From Afifellaceae bacterium (lineage in GTDB: Bacteria; Pseudomonadota; Alphaproteobacteria; Rhizobiales; Afifellaceae): a DNA stretch of 64,000 nt. A program made the translations under genes and the position numbers. This document shows positions 26,869 to 35,404 of the stretch, in pieces. Every line of letters starts with the position of its first letter. The first letter of the stretch is position 1. The notes beneath the pieces are model-generated. The model made no database searches. It was not told the DNA's origin and worked only from the letters and a program-made list of their open reading frames with translations. Where the stretch lies: contig JANQRH010000007.1 in NCBI GenBank assembly GCA_028284625.1, forward strand, positions 115,979 through 179,978, given 5' to 3'.

Positions 26869-27072
26869 TCACGGCTCTTTCGCCTCGCTCTCCGGCTCGT
26901 CCTCCTCTGTGGCGGGGATGACATACCGGCCGGAAAGCCAGCGGTTGAGGTCGATGTCGGCGCAGCGCCGCGAGCAGAAGGGGTAGGCCTCGCGTGTTGA
27001 AGGCTTACCGCAGATCGGACAGTCCCGTGACCGCCGGAGCGGGATGGGGGCGTTCTCCTTGCGCTCGCTCAT
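26869..27072 (-). CDS. yacG: DNA gyrase inhibitor/zinc-binding protein YacG
   Basis: 67 residues. Four Cys form the zinc site: CPICGKPS and [17 protein letters not shown], the standard YacG signature. E. coli YacG binds GyrB and blocks gyrase binding to DNA. The start overlaps the maf stop (ATGA at 27069-27072). The acidic tail ([14 protein letters not shown]) is usual for the group. Confidence 0.92.
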   Translation of the reverse strand: MSERKENAPIPLRRSRDCPICGKPSTREAYPFCSRRCADIDLNRWLSGRYVIPATEEDEPESEAKEP

Positions 27073-27704
27073 GCCGGGATCGCCCAGCGCTCATAGACCG
27101 GGTAGCCCTCGCCGGATAAGAGCGCCATGGTCTCGTTAAGCGACAGGCCGACCACGTTTGTGTAGGAGCCGACAATCTTGGTGACGAACCCGCCGGCGCG
27201 CCCCTGAATAGCGTAGCCGCCGGCCTTGCCCTCCCATTCGCCGGACGCGAGATAGGCCTCGATCTCCTCACGCGACAGGCGCTTGAACCGCAGTCGCGTT
27301 TCCACCACACGCGTGCGTGTCGCGCCGCGCGGCGTCATCAGGCAGATGCCGCCATAGACCCGATGACCGCGGCCGGAAAGAAGACGCAGACACGCCGCGG
27401 CCTCATCGGTGAATTCCGGATTGGGCAGGATGCGCCGCCCGACCGCCACGACGGTGTCCGCCGCCAGAACAAGCGCATTGGCGATTGCCGGGTCGCGCTG
27501 GGCATTGTGGCGCGCCGTCCGCGCCTTGGTCAGCGCCAGCCGCTTGACCAGCGCGCGCGGCAGCTCCTTGCGCTGCGGCGTCTCGTCGATTTCCGCCGGC
27601 AAAAGCTTGTCCGGCTCAATCCCGACCTGCCCAAGCAATTGCAGCCGCCGCGCAGAGGCGGAGGCGAGCACCAGGCCGGGGCGTTCTGAAGCGCTCTTCA
27701 GCAT
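27069..27704 (-). CDS. maf: Maf-like nucleotide pyrophosphatase
   Basis: 211 residues. The N-terminal loop [18 protein letters not shown] and [14 protein letters not shown] are the Maf signature; [15 protein letters not shown] and [19 protein letters not shown] complete the active site. Maf proteins hydrolyse (non-canonical) nucleoside triphosphates such as dTTP or UTP. It is translationally coupled to yacG. In many relatives infA lies just upstream; here only 37 bp separate it from the phosphatase gene. Confidence 0.93.
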   Translation of the reverse strand: MLKSASERPGLVLASASARRLQLLGQVGIEPDKLLPAEIDETPQRKELPRALVKRLALTKARTARHNAQRDPAIANALVLAADTVVAVGRRILPNPEFTDEAAACLRLLSGRGHRVYGGICLMTPRGATRTRVVETRLRFKRLSREEIEAYLASGEWEGKAGGYAIQGRAGGFVTKIVGSYTNVVGLSLNETMALLSGEGYPVYERWAIPA

Positions 27705-27741
27705 GATGCACGCTCTAGCTCATCGCGGCAGGGCTGTGAAC

Positions 27742-28173
27742 TCACGAACCGCTGCCCAGCCGTTCGCGGATGCGGTTCGCCAGGCGCTCGCGCAGTTCCC
27801 GATAGGCATGCAGGATCTGCTCGCGCGATCCCATGGTCTGCGTCGGGTCGGGCATTGGCCAATATTCCACGTCGATTGCCTGTGTGCGCGTCAGCTCCAG
27901 CGCGCGGTGGTGGGCTTCCGGGGAGAGCGTGATCGCCAGATCGAAGTTCAGATCGTCGAGGTCTTCCATTTTGGTCGGCCGGTGGTCGCCAAGATCAAGG
28001 CCGATTTCCGCCAGGATCGCATCGACGAAGGGGTCACGCTCGCCCGGCAGCACGCCGGCTGACGCCAGATAGAAGCGGCCGGGATAAAGGCTCTCCGTCA
28101 GCACGCAGGCCATTGGTGAGCGCACGGCGTTGCGCCCGCACAGGAACAACGTGGAGCGGATGGGCTCTGCCAA
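27742..28173 (-). CDS. Low molecular weight protein tyrosine phosphatase-like protein
   Basis: 143 residues. The phosphate-binding loop is CGRNAVRS (C-x5-R-S) right after the first strand (TLFLCGRNAVRSPMA), and the late acidic motif MPDPTQT supplies the general acid Asp. Arsenate reductases of the ArsC type share the fold. The gene follows UPF0262 by 2 bp in a conserved Rhizobiales operon (hisD-UPF0262-phosphatase), which suggests a housekeeping role rather than arsenic resistance. Confidence 0.87.
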   Translation of the reverse strand: MAEPIRSTLFLCGRNAVRSPMACVLTESLYPGRFYLASAGVLPGERDPFVDAILAEIGLDLGDHRPTKMEDLDDLNFDLAITLSPEAHHRALELTRTQAIDVEYWPMPDPTQTMGSREQILHAYRELRERLANRIRERLGSGS

Positions 28174-28175
28174 TT

Positions 28176-28649
28176 TCAGCCGCGCCAGTGCAACACGCTG
28201 ATCAGCGTGAACAGCCGCCGCGCGGTGTCGAGGTTGAGCTCGATCTTGCCTTGCAGCCGCTCCTGCAAAATCTGCGAGCCTTCGTTGTGAAGCGCTCGGC
28301 GGCCCATGTCGATCGCCTCGATCCGGCTCGGCGAAGCGACGCGGATCGCCTGGTGGTAGCTTTCGCAGACAAGCGCGTAATCCTTCACGATCTTGCGGAA
28401 CGGCGTCAGCGACAAAGCGTGCGTCACCAGCGGCGTGCCGCTGTCGTCACGAACGTCGAAGATCAGCCGCCGCTCCACCAGTGACAGGACAAGCTGGTAG
28501 GGGCCGGGATGCCTGACCAGCACGAAATGATTGTCCTCGATGAGATCGTAGATCGCGACCGCGCGCTCATGCTCGACATCCGGCGACGCGCGGCCGATCG
28601 ATTCGTCATCGAGGGTGACGGCGATGAGGCGACTTTGCGGGTCGCTCAC
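28176..28649 (-). CDS. UPF0262 family protein
   Basis: 157 residues: [29 protein letters not shown] in pieces near the N-terminus, [19 protein letters not shown] and [20 protein letters not shown] are typical of UPF0262, an alphaproteobacterial family of unknown function that almost always sits between hisD and the small phosphatase gene. Spacing to hisD is 9 bp. Confidence 0.9.
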   Translation of the reverse strand: MSDPQSRLIAVTLDDESIGRASPDVEHERAVAIYDLIEDNHFVLVRHPGPYQLVLSLVERRLIFDVRDDSGTPLVTHALSLTPFRKIVKDYALVCESYHQAIRVASPSRIEAIDMGRRALHNEGSQILQERLQGKIELNLDTARRLFTLISVLHWRG

Positions 28650-28658
28650 GATAGGCCC

Positions 28659-29951
28659 CTAAAGGTTCAGCCGGATGGCGATCGAGCGCGCATGCGCGTC
28701 GAGGCCTTCCGCCTCGGCAAGCGTAACGGCGGGCTTGGCCAGTGCGCGCAGCGCGTCCGGTCCGAGTTTGAGGATCGACGTGCGCTTGATGAAGTCGAAC
28801 ACCGACAAGCCGGAGGAGAAACGCGCCGAGCGCGCCGTCGGCAAGACGTGGTTGGGGCCGCCGACATAGTCGCCGATCACTTCCGGCGTATGGCGGCCGA
28901 GAAAGACTGCGCCGGCATTGCGCACGCGGGTGAGCAGCGCCTCCGGCTCGCTCACCGCCAACTCAAGATGCTCCGGCGCGATGCGGTTGGCGAGTTCCAT
29001 CGCCGCCGCCAGCGACCGAACGACGATGATTGCGCCATTGTCGCGCCAACTCGCCGCCGCGATCTCTCCGCGGCGGAGGGCCTTAAGCTGCCGCTCGACC
29101 GCGTCGGCGACTCGCGTCGCGAGGTCGTCTGAATCGGTGATCAGGATCGACTGCGCCGCTTCGTCATGCTCCGCCTGCGCCAAGAGATCGGCGGCAAGCC
29201 ACTCCGGATCGTTGTCGCCGTCGGCAATGACGAGCACCTCCGATGGGCCGGCGATCATGTCGATACCGACCGTGCCGAAGACTAGGCGCTTTGCGGCGGC
29301 CACATAGTCGCGGCCTGGGCCGACGATCTTGTCGACCGGCACGATTGTCTCCGTTCCGTAGGCGAGGGCGGCAACCGCCTGTGCGCCGCCGACGCGATAG
29401 ATTTCGTCGACGCCCGCGATCTCCGCCGCCGCAAGCACCAGTGCGTTCGTATGGCCGCCCGGCGTCGGCGTCACCATGACGATGCGCTCCACTCCGGCGA
29501 TGCGGGCCGGCACGGCATTCATCAGCACCGAGCTTGGATAGGACGCCGTTCCGCCCGGCACATAGATGCCGACCGCTTCCACGGCACTCCATCGCGTGCC
29601 GAGTTCGACGCCCTCAGAATCCGTGTAGCGGTCGTCTTGCGGGAGTTGCCGGCGATGATAGGCCTCGATCCGCCCATGCGCGACCGCCAACGCATCACGG
29701 TCCTTCTGCGGCACGGCGCGCACAGCCGCCGCAATCTCCTCGGCAGGCACGCGCAGCGTCGCGGGTGTCAGCTTCTGCCGGTCGAAGCGCTCCGTGTAGT
29801 CGATCAGCGCGGCGTCGCCCTTCTTGCGCACATTCTCAACGATGTCGCGCGCCGCCGCGTCCACATCCTCGGCGACCTCGCGCTTGGCGCTGAGGAGTGC
29901 GGTGAAGCGCGCCTCGAAGTCTGCGTCGGATGCGTTGAGTCGAACTGCCAT
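28659..29951 (-). CDS. hisD: Histidinol dehydrogenase
   Basis: 430 residues from ATG 29951 (MAVRLNASDADFEARF); a longer frame to 30035 would run into an intergenic palindrome. The enzyme oxidises L-histidinol to histidine in two NAD-dependent steps. Family segments are VPGGTASYPSSVLMNAVPA, GTETIVPVDKIVGPGRDYVA, DMIAGPSEVLVIAD, the zinc and catalytic QAEHDEAAQ and APEHLEL, and FLGRHTPEVIGDYVGGPNHV. It heads the hisD-UPF0262-phosphatase-maf-yacG unit. Confidence 0.97.
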   Translation of the reverse strand: MAVRLNASDADFEARFTALLSAKREVAEDVDAAARDIVENVRKKGDAALIDYTERFDRQKLTPATLRVPAEEIAAAVRAVPQKDRDALAVAHGRIEAYHRRQLPQDDRYTDSEGVELGTRWSAVEAVGIYVPGGTASYPSSVLMNAVPARIAGVERIVMVTPTPGGHTNALVLAAAEIAGVDEIYRVGGAQAVAALAYGTETIVPVDKIVGPGRDYVAAAKRLVFGTVGIDMIAGPSEVLVIADGDNDPEWLAADLLAQAEHDEAAQSILITDSDDLATRVADAVERQLKALRRGEIAAASWRDNGAIIVVRSLAAAMELANRIAPEHLELAVSEPEALLTRVRNAGAVFLGRHTPEVIGDYVGGPNHVLPTARSARFSSGLSVFDFIKRTSILKLGPDALRALAKPAVTLAEAEGLDAHARSIAIRLNL

Positions 29952-29955
29952 CGCG

Positions 29956-30032
29956 CTAGTGGTCCGATTCCGACATTTGCTTCCCCCAGCACGATCCTCC
30001 CGAGCAAATGTCGGAATCATAAGGACCACTAG
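29956..30032. repeat. Large palindrome upstream of hisD, copy 1 of a tandem pair
   Basis: CTAGTGGTCC (29956-29965) with GGACCACTAG (30023-30032), and GATTCCGACATTTGCT (29966-29981) with its exact complement at 30003-30018, separated by a 4-base bulge. The total perfect pairing is 26 bp, enough for a very stable hairpin 5 bp before the hisD start. Confidence 0.85.
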
Positions 30033-30045
30033 CAAGTTTTGATCT

Positions 30046-30123
30046 TAGTGGAGCTTTTGAATTTGACATTTGATCAACGACACTGGCCGCAAACGGGACT
30101 CAAATGTCAAATTCGCTCCACTA
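30046..30123. repeat. Large palindrome, copy 2, supplying the stop of the DUF2948 gene
   Basis: TAGTGGAGC (30046-30054) pairs with GCTCCACTA (30115-30123), and GAATTTGACATTTGA (30059-30073) with TCAAATGTCAAATTC (30100-30114). It has the same layout as copy 1 (AGTGG outer arm, GACATTTG inner arm) but different bases. Its last three bases are the TAG stop of the DUF2948 gene on the minus strand. Confidence 0.85.
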
Positions 30124-30561
30124 CGTCATATGCCGCGGTGCGTGCTGCGTGGACCATGCCGGCCCGAGATCGTTGAGCTGCGCTTCGACGCATTCGACTG
30201 CAAGCCGGATCGTCGCGCCGCCGGCGAAATCGAGCACGATCTCGCCGGAGGGGGCGTCGCCGGGTTCGAAGCGCACCGCAAGAAGGCTCAAAACCTCGCC
30301 GCCGGCTTTGCGGTCGATGCCGGTGGACTTCACATTGTTGACGCCCGCGAAGTAGAGCGCCGAGCGCCGCCGCTGGTGCTCGCGTCGCCGGCGGCGCTCC
30401 TCCTCCCAGACGAACCGGTTCATGGCGATGACGAAGCGGTTCTCCTTCGCCATCCAATTGATGTCCTGCGCCTTAAGCACGGCGTCTTGCACGTGCGCGG
30501 AGACGATTGCGAGGTCCTCCGCGTCGAGCGCTATCAGGCGCAGGCGGTCTTTGTCCGTCAT
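30121..30561 (-). CDS. DUF2948 family protein
   Basis: 146 residues from ATG 30561 (MTDKDRLRLIALDAEDLAIV); upstream frame to 30705 overlaps murA and is not used. Typical segments are SAHVQDAVLKAQDINWMAKE, RFVIAMNRFVWEEE and SLLAVRFEPGDAPSGEIVLDF. The family is restricted to Alphaproteobacteria, usually between murA and hisD; function unknown. The stop codon is provided by a palindromic repeat, suggesting the repeat inserted at or close to the gene end. Confidence 0.88.
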   Translation of the reverse strand: MTDKDRLRLIALDAEDLAIVSAHVQDAVLKAQDINWMAKENRFVIAMNRFVWEEERRRRREHQRRRSALYFAGVNNVKSTGIDRKAGGEVLSLLAVRFEPGDAPSGEIVLDFAGGATIRLAVECVEAQLNDLGPAWSTQHAPRHMT

Positions 30562-30643
30562 GGCGTGGTTCAGGCGTTCGTTTCGGCCGTGGACGTGGTA
30601 GGGCGTCGTTCCCGTCAGAGCAAGTTCGCGCGGCGACGCAGCC

Positions 30644-31933
30644 TTAACCGCTGAGGCGCTCAATATCCGCGCCGCAGGCGGAGAGCTTTTGCTCCAGCCG
30701 CTCAAAGCCGCGGTCGAGATGATAGACGCGGTTCACCTCCGTCTCGCCCTCCGCGGCGAGCCCGGCAATGACGAGCGATACGGACGCCCTGAGATCGGTC
30801 GCCATGACCTGCGCCCCTTTGAGGTGCTCGACGCCGTGCACGGTCGCGTCCTGGCCGTCGAGATGAATATCGGCGCCGAGCCGCGCCAGCTCCTGCACAT
30901 GCATGAAGCGGTTCTCAAAGATCGTCTCGCGGATATGCGACGTGCCTTTGGCGCGCGTCATCAGCGCCATGAACTGCGCCTGCAGGTCGGTCGGAAAGCC
31001 CGGAAACGGCTCCGTCGTGATGTCGACAGGGTTCAGCCCGCTGCCGTTTCGGCAGACGCGGATGCCGGCATTCGTCTCCGTGATTTCGGCTCCCGCCTGC
31101 GCGATGGCGTCGAGCGCGGCCTGCAGCGTCCCGGGCTCGGCATGTTCAAGCAGCACATCGCCACCGGCCGCCGCGACTGCCATGGCGTAAGTGCCGGTCT
31201 CGATACGATCGGAAAGCACACGGTGCGTCGTGCCCTGTAAGGCGTCCACGCCGGAGATGCGGATCTTTGGCGTGCCTGCGCCATCGATCTTGGCGCCCAT
31301 CTTGATGAGGCAGTCGGCGAGATTGCGAACCTCCGGCTCGCTGGCGGCGTTCTCGATCAGGGTTTCGCCCTTGGCCAGCGTCGCCGCCATCATGATCGTG
31401 TGCGTCGCCCCGACAGAGACATGCGGAAAGTGCACGCGCGCCCCGCTCAGCCCCTTGGGTGCGTTCGCCACGACGTAGCCGCCCTCAATGTCGATCTTTG
31501 CGCCAAGCGCCTCCAATCCCATGAGGAAGAAGTCCACCGGGCGCGTGCCGATCGCGCAGCCGCCCGGTAGAGAGACGCGCGCCTCGCGCATTCGCGCAAG
31601 CAGCGGTCCCACGACCCAGAAGCTGGCGCGCATGCGCGAGACCAACTCGTAGGGCGCCGTCGTGTCGACGACGTTCTCAGCCGAAAGCGTGAGCGTCTCG
31701 CCAATATTGGGGGCGTCGCCCGCGCGTTTGCCGCTGACCATGTAGTCGACGCCATGATTGGCGAGTATCCGCTTGAGAAGCGCCACATCCGCCAGCGCCG
31801 GAACGTTTTCCAGCGTCAGCTTCTGATCCGTCAGCAGGCTGGCGATCATCAACGGCAGCGTGGCGTTCTTCGCGCCGGAGATCGGGATGGCGCCGGACAG
31901 GCGCTTGCCACCTTCAATGCGGATACGATCCAT
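30644..31933 (-). CDS. murA: UDP-N-acetylglucosamine 1-carboxyvinyltransferase
   Basis: 429 residues, first committed step of peptidoglycan synthesis (enolpyruvyl transfer to UDP-GlcNAc). Lys22 ([10 protein letters not shown]), the Cys126 loop ([13 protein letters not shown], target of fosfomycin), and [20 protein letters not shown] are all present. The loop Cys is kept, so natural fosfomycin resistance through this residue is not expected. Its ATG shares one base with the stop of the small upstream gene. Confidence 0.97.
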   Translation of the reverse strand: MDRIRIEGGKRLSGAIPISGAKNATLPLMIASLLTDQKLTLENVPALADVALLKRILANHGVDYMVSGKRAGDAPNIGETLTLSAENVVDTTAPYELVSRMRASFWVVGPLLARMREARVSLPGGCAIGTRPVDFFLMGLEALGAKIDIEGGYVVANAPKGLSGARVHFPHVSVGATHTIMMAATLAKGETLIENAASEPEVRNLADCLIKMGAKIDGAGTPKIRISGVDALQGTTHRVLSDRIETGTYAMAVAAAGGDVLLEHAEPGTLQAALDAIAQAGAEITETNAGIRVCRNGSGLNPVDITTEPFPGFPTDLQAQFMALMTRAKGTSHIRETIFENRFMHVQELARLGADIHLDGQDATVHGVEHLKGAQVMATDLRASVSLVIAGLAAEGETEVNRVYHLDRGFERLEQKLSACGADIERLSG

Positions 31934-32103
31934 CAGCCGGACTCCTTCACACTTTCGCTCCGGCTTACGCCGCCCGCTTCGTCGCGCGCCGAACGCGCTC
32001 GCGTCTGCGCCTTTCGGCGCCCCAGATTGGCTTTGAGTGCCGCCGCCAGTCGCTTGTCGCGACCGTCCTTGGCGTCGCTCCCCCGCCGCGTCTCATTCGT
32101 CAT
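31933..32103 (-). CDS. Small basic protein coupled to murA
   Basis: 56 residues from ATG 32103 ([20 protein letters not shown]); Arg/Lys/Ala-rich with a likely helix [19 protein letters not shown]. The stop TGA (31933-31935) overlaps the murA ATG by one base, indicating translational coupling. I recall similar short proteins before murA in other Rhizobiales, without known function. Confidence 0.7.
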   Translation of the reverse strand: MTNETRRGSDAKDGRDKRLAAALKANLGRRKAQTRARSARDEAGGVSRSESVKESG

Positions 32104-32253
32104 GCCGCTCTCTAGCCAAACCTTGGGGCGCAACAAAGGCCGTATCGCACGCATGCGGCCAATTTTCCGCCGCTCACCCATCAAAACAACCAGAATGCGA
32201 GCGCGTTCTGCAACTTATCGCATCGATTGCTTGAAACGGCAAAGAAAACGCGG

Positions 32254-34245
32254 ATGGGTTGCGAAAAGACTGCACGCATGGGGGGTGACTTGCGGGCGGG
32301 CGCAGCGCAGCAGGCTGACTATGTCGATCTGTACAGGCTTGGGCGGGCCGGTTTCGACCGCCGAGCCAATGCATGGCGCTATTCTAGCGGACGCACGCAG
32401 GAGGAGCAGCATGGCGCGATCGCGCGCCTTCCGGCGGATATCGCGTTTCTCGCGCGACACGGGATATCGGTCGAAAGGCTCCGCCTGGTCGCGCAGACCG
32501 CCGCAGACAGCCGAACCGCAGCGAGCCACGAGATCATGGCGACCGGCTTCGGCCTCCGGCGCTATTGGTCTCTGTTGGCCAAGGACCTGGGCCTACCGTT
32601 CATTGACGATCTGAGTGCCGCGAAGATCGTCGCGAATGCCGGCCTTCTGACAGTAGACGCTGTGCGGTCGGCGTCCTGCGTCATGGTTCGGCGGGGCATC
32701 ACGACGTTTCTCGTGCTGGCGCCGCAGCCTCATCAAATACCGCTCCTCCGGCGCCGGCTGGCCGAGACGCCGGCTCTTGCCGCCCGCTTACGGATCGCTA
32801 CCCCGGAAACGATCCGCGCGTTTCTGGTCGCCAATCGCCATGCCGCCCTCAGCCGCTACGCCATCGGCCGATTGGCGCGCGTGCAGCCGTCGCTGTCGGC
32901 AAGCCGAATCGGCAAAGGCGCGCGCGGCCGTATGCTGCTGGTCGCGGCAGCGCTTGGACTTACGCAGCTCGCGCCTCTCATCGCCCTTGAGGCGATGGCG
33001 CTCGGCGCTTGGCTGTTTTTCGTCAATTGCAGCATCTGGAGACTGGCGGCGGCGTTTCACCGCGCGCGCCCGCCGCGCGTTGAACCCGTCGCCGACCCTG
33101 AGCTGCCGACCTATACGGTGCTCGTGCCGCTCTATCGGGAAGCGGCCGTCGTACCTGATCTGATCGCCCATATGAAGCGGATCGACTACCCAGCGACGAA
33201 GCTGCAGGTTCTTGTGATCGTCGAGGACGACGACGACGCGACGCGCAAAGCAGTCGCGCGCTACGTCGGCGCGCCGCCGATTGAAATGATAAGCGTGCCG
33301 CCCGCCGGTCCGCGCACCAAACCGAAGGCACTCACCTACGCCCTGGCATTCGCGCGCGGCGACTATGTCGTCGTCTTCGACGCGGAGGACCGGCCGGAAC
33401 CCGATCAGCTGCGCAAGGCCGCCGCCGCCTTTCGCGAGCGGCCCGACCTTGGCTGCGTTCAGGCGCGGCTGACGCCCGATAATCAGGGCACCTGGTTCGC
33501 TCGCATGTTCACGCTGGAATATGCCGCGAACTTCGACGTGCTTCTGCCGGCGCTAGCCGATTGGCGCGTGCCGTTGCCGCTCGGTGGCACCTCCAACCAT
33601 TTCCCCCGCGCATTGCTGGAGAAGGTCGCCGCTTGGGACCCGTACAACGTCACCGAGGACGCCGATCTCGGCGTTCGGCTTGCCCGCTTCGGCTACCATT
33701 GTGCAACGCTGCCGTCGCGCACATACGAAGAAGCGCCGGTCACCTTCCGGCAATGGCTCCCCCAGCGCCGCCGCTGGATCAAAGGTTGGATGCAGACGAT
33801 CGCCGTCTGCCTGAGCAAGGAGATTCCAAGCGGCCTGCGACTTCGGTTGAAAGACCAGCTCGTCGTGCACGCAATCCTGTCAGCCGGCGTGCTCGGCCTG
33901 CTCCTCTATCCCGTTTCGTGGGCGTTGCTGGCGATAGCAATCGCAAACGGACTGGGCGGCATCTGGCCGAGCGGTCCTTATCTCTGGGTGTTTCTGGCGC
34001 TGGGCTTCGGCAACTTCGCCGCCGTGATCATTGCCGCAGCGACATCGGCCGCGCGCGGATTGAACGCCACCGGAGCATTGCGCTTGGCGTGGCACATTCC
34101 GTTGTTGCCGGTCTATTGGGCGCTGATGTCCATTGCCGCCTGGCAGGCGCTGTTCCAGCTTTTCCGTCGCCCGAGCGAGTGGGAGAAGACATCGCACGGC
34201 GTGGCGCGCGACCGGTGTTCCCGCCGCGTGGCCTCGCGCCTTTAG
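32254..34245 (+). CDS. Family 2 glycosyltransferase with N-terminal MshEN-like domain
   Basis: About 663 residues; starts at 32227 (TTG), 32254 or 32278 (ATG) are all possible. Residues ~95-190 (YWSLLAKDLGLPFIDDL, and LRIATPETIRAFL at the end) resemble the MshEN/GspE N-terminal fold. Two membrane helices (near 235-265) precede the GT-A domain: YTVLVPLYREAAVV, VIVEDDDD, DYVVVFDAEDRPE (DxD), VTEDADLGVRL (TED) and LPQRRRWIKGWMQT (QxxRW). These are the processive GT2 motifs seen in cellulose-synthase-like enzymes. Three or more C-terminal helices follow. It makes an exported polysaccharide or lipid-linked sugar; the product is unknown. Confidence 0.85.
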   Translation: MGCEKTARMGGDLRAGAAQQADYVDLYRLGRAGFDRRANAWRYSSGRTQEEQHGAIARLPADIAFLARHGISVERLRLVAQTAADSRTAASHEIMATGFGLRRYWSLLAKDLGLPFIDDLSAAKIVANAGLLTVDAVRSASCVMVRRGITTFLVLAPQPHQIPLLRRRLAETPALAARLRIATPETIRAFLVANRHAALSRYAIGRLARVQPSLSASRIGKGARGRMLLVAAALGLTQLAPLIALEAMALGAWLFFVNCSIWRLAAAFHRARPPRVEPVADPELPTYTVLVPLYREAAVVPDLIAHMKRIDYPATKLQVLVIVEDDDDATRKAVARYVGAPPIEMISVPPAGPRTKPKALTYALAFARGDYVVVFDAEDRPEPDQLRKAAAAFRERPDLGCVQARLTPDNQGTWFARMFTLEYAANFDVLLPALADWRVPLPLGGTSNHFPRALLEKVAAWDPYNVTEDADLGVRLARFGYHCATLPSRTYEEAPVTFRQWLPQRRRWIKGWMQTIAVCLSKEIPSGLRLRLKDQLVVHAILSAGVLGLLLYPVSWALLAIAIANGLGGIWPSGPYLWVFLALGFGNFAAVIIAAATSAARGLNATGALRLAWHIPLLPVYWALMSIAAWQALFQLFRRPSEWEKTSHGVARDRCSRRVASRL

Positions 34246-34270
34246 ATGCGCGTCTTGCTGGATCGATTGT

Positions 34271-35374
34271 TCAGCCGAGATCGGCGGCATCGAACGGGCG
34301 CAGGCGGCTCGGATCGAACGCTGACAGATCGAGCGTGCTGGCGCCGTCGAGGATCAGCTCCGCCATCGCCTCGCCCGTCGCCGGCGCATTGAGGATGCCC
34401 CACACGCTGTGACCCGTGGCGGCATAGGCGCCCGCCAGCCCGCTCACCTGCCCAATCAACGGCAGGCCGTCCTGCGTCACCGGACGGAAGCAGGCCTGCC
34501 GCGCCAGGATCTTGGCTTCCGCGAGCACCGGCGACAGGCGCCGGCATATCGCTTCAAGCCGCTCCAGCGCGCCGTCGTCGGCGCCGACCTGCGCGGGATC
34601 GACCGGCAGCGGGCTCTGGCTGGAAATGCCGCACACATAGGTCGTGCCGTCGCGGCGCGGAAAGACCTCCGGCGAATGAACGCTCCCGTCCTCATCTTGG
34701 CACTCCAGGAACAGCGCCTCCGCCGGCACCCGGTCGCCGGTGTCGAAGACGAGGCTATGCCCTTTAAGGCCGTAGACGACCGGCATGGGGAGCCAAGCCG
34801 AAGAGAGGATCGACCAGGGGCCCATGGCGATGACGACGGCGTCCGCGGCAATCGCTTCGCCGCCCATTGCGATTCCCGTCGCCGTTCCGTCGCGCACGAG
34901 GATTGCCGTCACCTCGCCGTCACGGCGCTTGGCGCCACGCGCTTCCGCCGCCCGCATCAAGGTTTCGGTATAGAGGCCGGGATGAACCTGCGCCGTCGTC
35001 TCCATCGTGCCGAGCTGCCGGTAGACGACGACGTCTTCGCTGATCCAATTCAGGCCACGGCCCTTGGCGAAATCCTGCAAGCTGGATTCAGCGCTGGCCA
35101 TCCCGCCGAATGTCGTCATGCGACGATAGCCCCAATCGCCGAAATCGCCGGCGAGCTCATCCGCAAGGCTGGCGTGGAGAGTGAAGCTCCGCCGCGCGAG
35201 TGCTTGAAGCGGCGTGCCGTCACACCAGTCGAGCGCCAGAAAGCCGCCCGATTTGCCGGACGCGGCATTGGCGATTCCCGCCCGCTCCACGACGACAACC
35301 TCCGCGCCGCGGCGGCTGAGGAAGTAGGCAATCGACGCCCCGATTGCGCCGCCCCCGCATATCACCACGCGCAT
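34271..35374 (-). CDS. FAD-dependent oxidoreductase, DAO (D-amino acid oxidase) family
   Basis: 367 residues. The N-terminal FAD site is MRVVICGGGAIGASIAYFLS followed by the acidic VVVVERAG; the C-terminal CFRPVTQDGLPLIGQVSG and ATGHSVWGILNAPATG are standard for glycine/D-amino acid oxidases. The substrate is an amine or amino acid; deamination would use O2 or another acceptor. It lies 30 bp before purH on the same strand but has no clear link to purine synthesis. Confidence 0.88.
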   Translation of the reverse strand: MRVVICGGGAIGASIAYFLSRRGAEVVVVERAGIANAASGKSGGFLALDWCDGTPLQALARRSFTLHASLADELAGDFGDWGYRRMTTFGGMASAESSLQDFAKGRGLNWISEDVVVYRQLGTMETTAQVHPGLYTETLMRAAEARGAKRRDGEVTAILVRDGTATGIAMGGEAIAADAVVIAMGPWSILSSAWLPMPVVYGLKGHSLVFDTGDRVPAEALFLECQDEDGSVHSPEVFPRRDGTTYVCGISSQSPLPVDPAQVGADDGALERLEAICRRLSPVLAEAKILARQACFRPVTQDGLPLIGQVSGLAGAYAATGHSVWGILNAPATGEAMAELILDGASTLDLSAFDPSRLRPFDAADLG

Positions 35375-35404
35375 CTGCGTCAGCCTCTCGTGATATCGCC
35401 GGCG

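Noticed and set aside
25684..27000. 438-residue plus-strand frame
   Set aside because: Antisense to the exporter gene and yacG; Arg/Glu/His-rich shadow frame.
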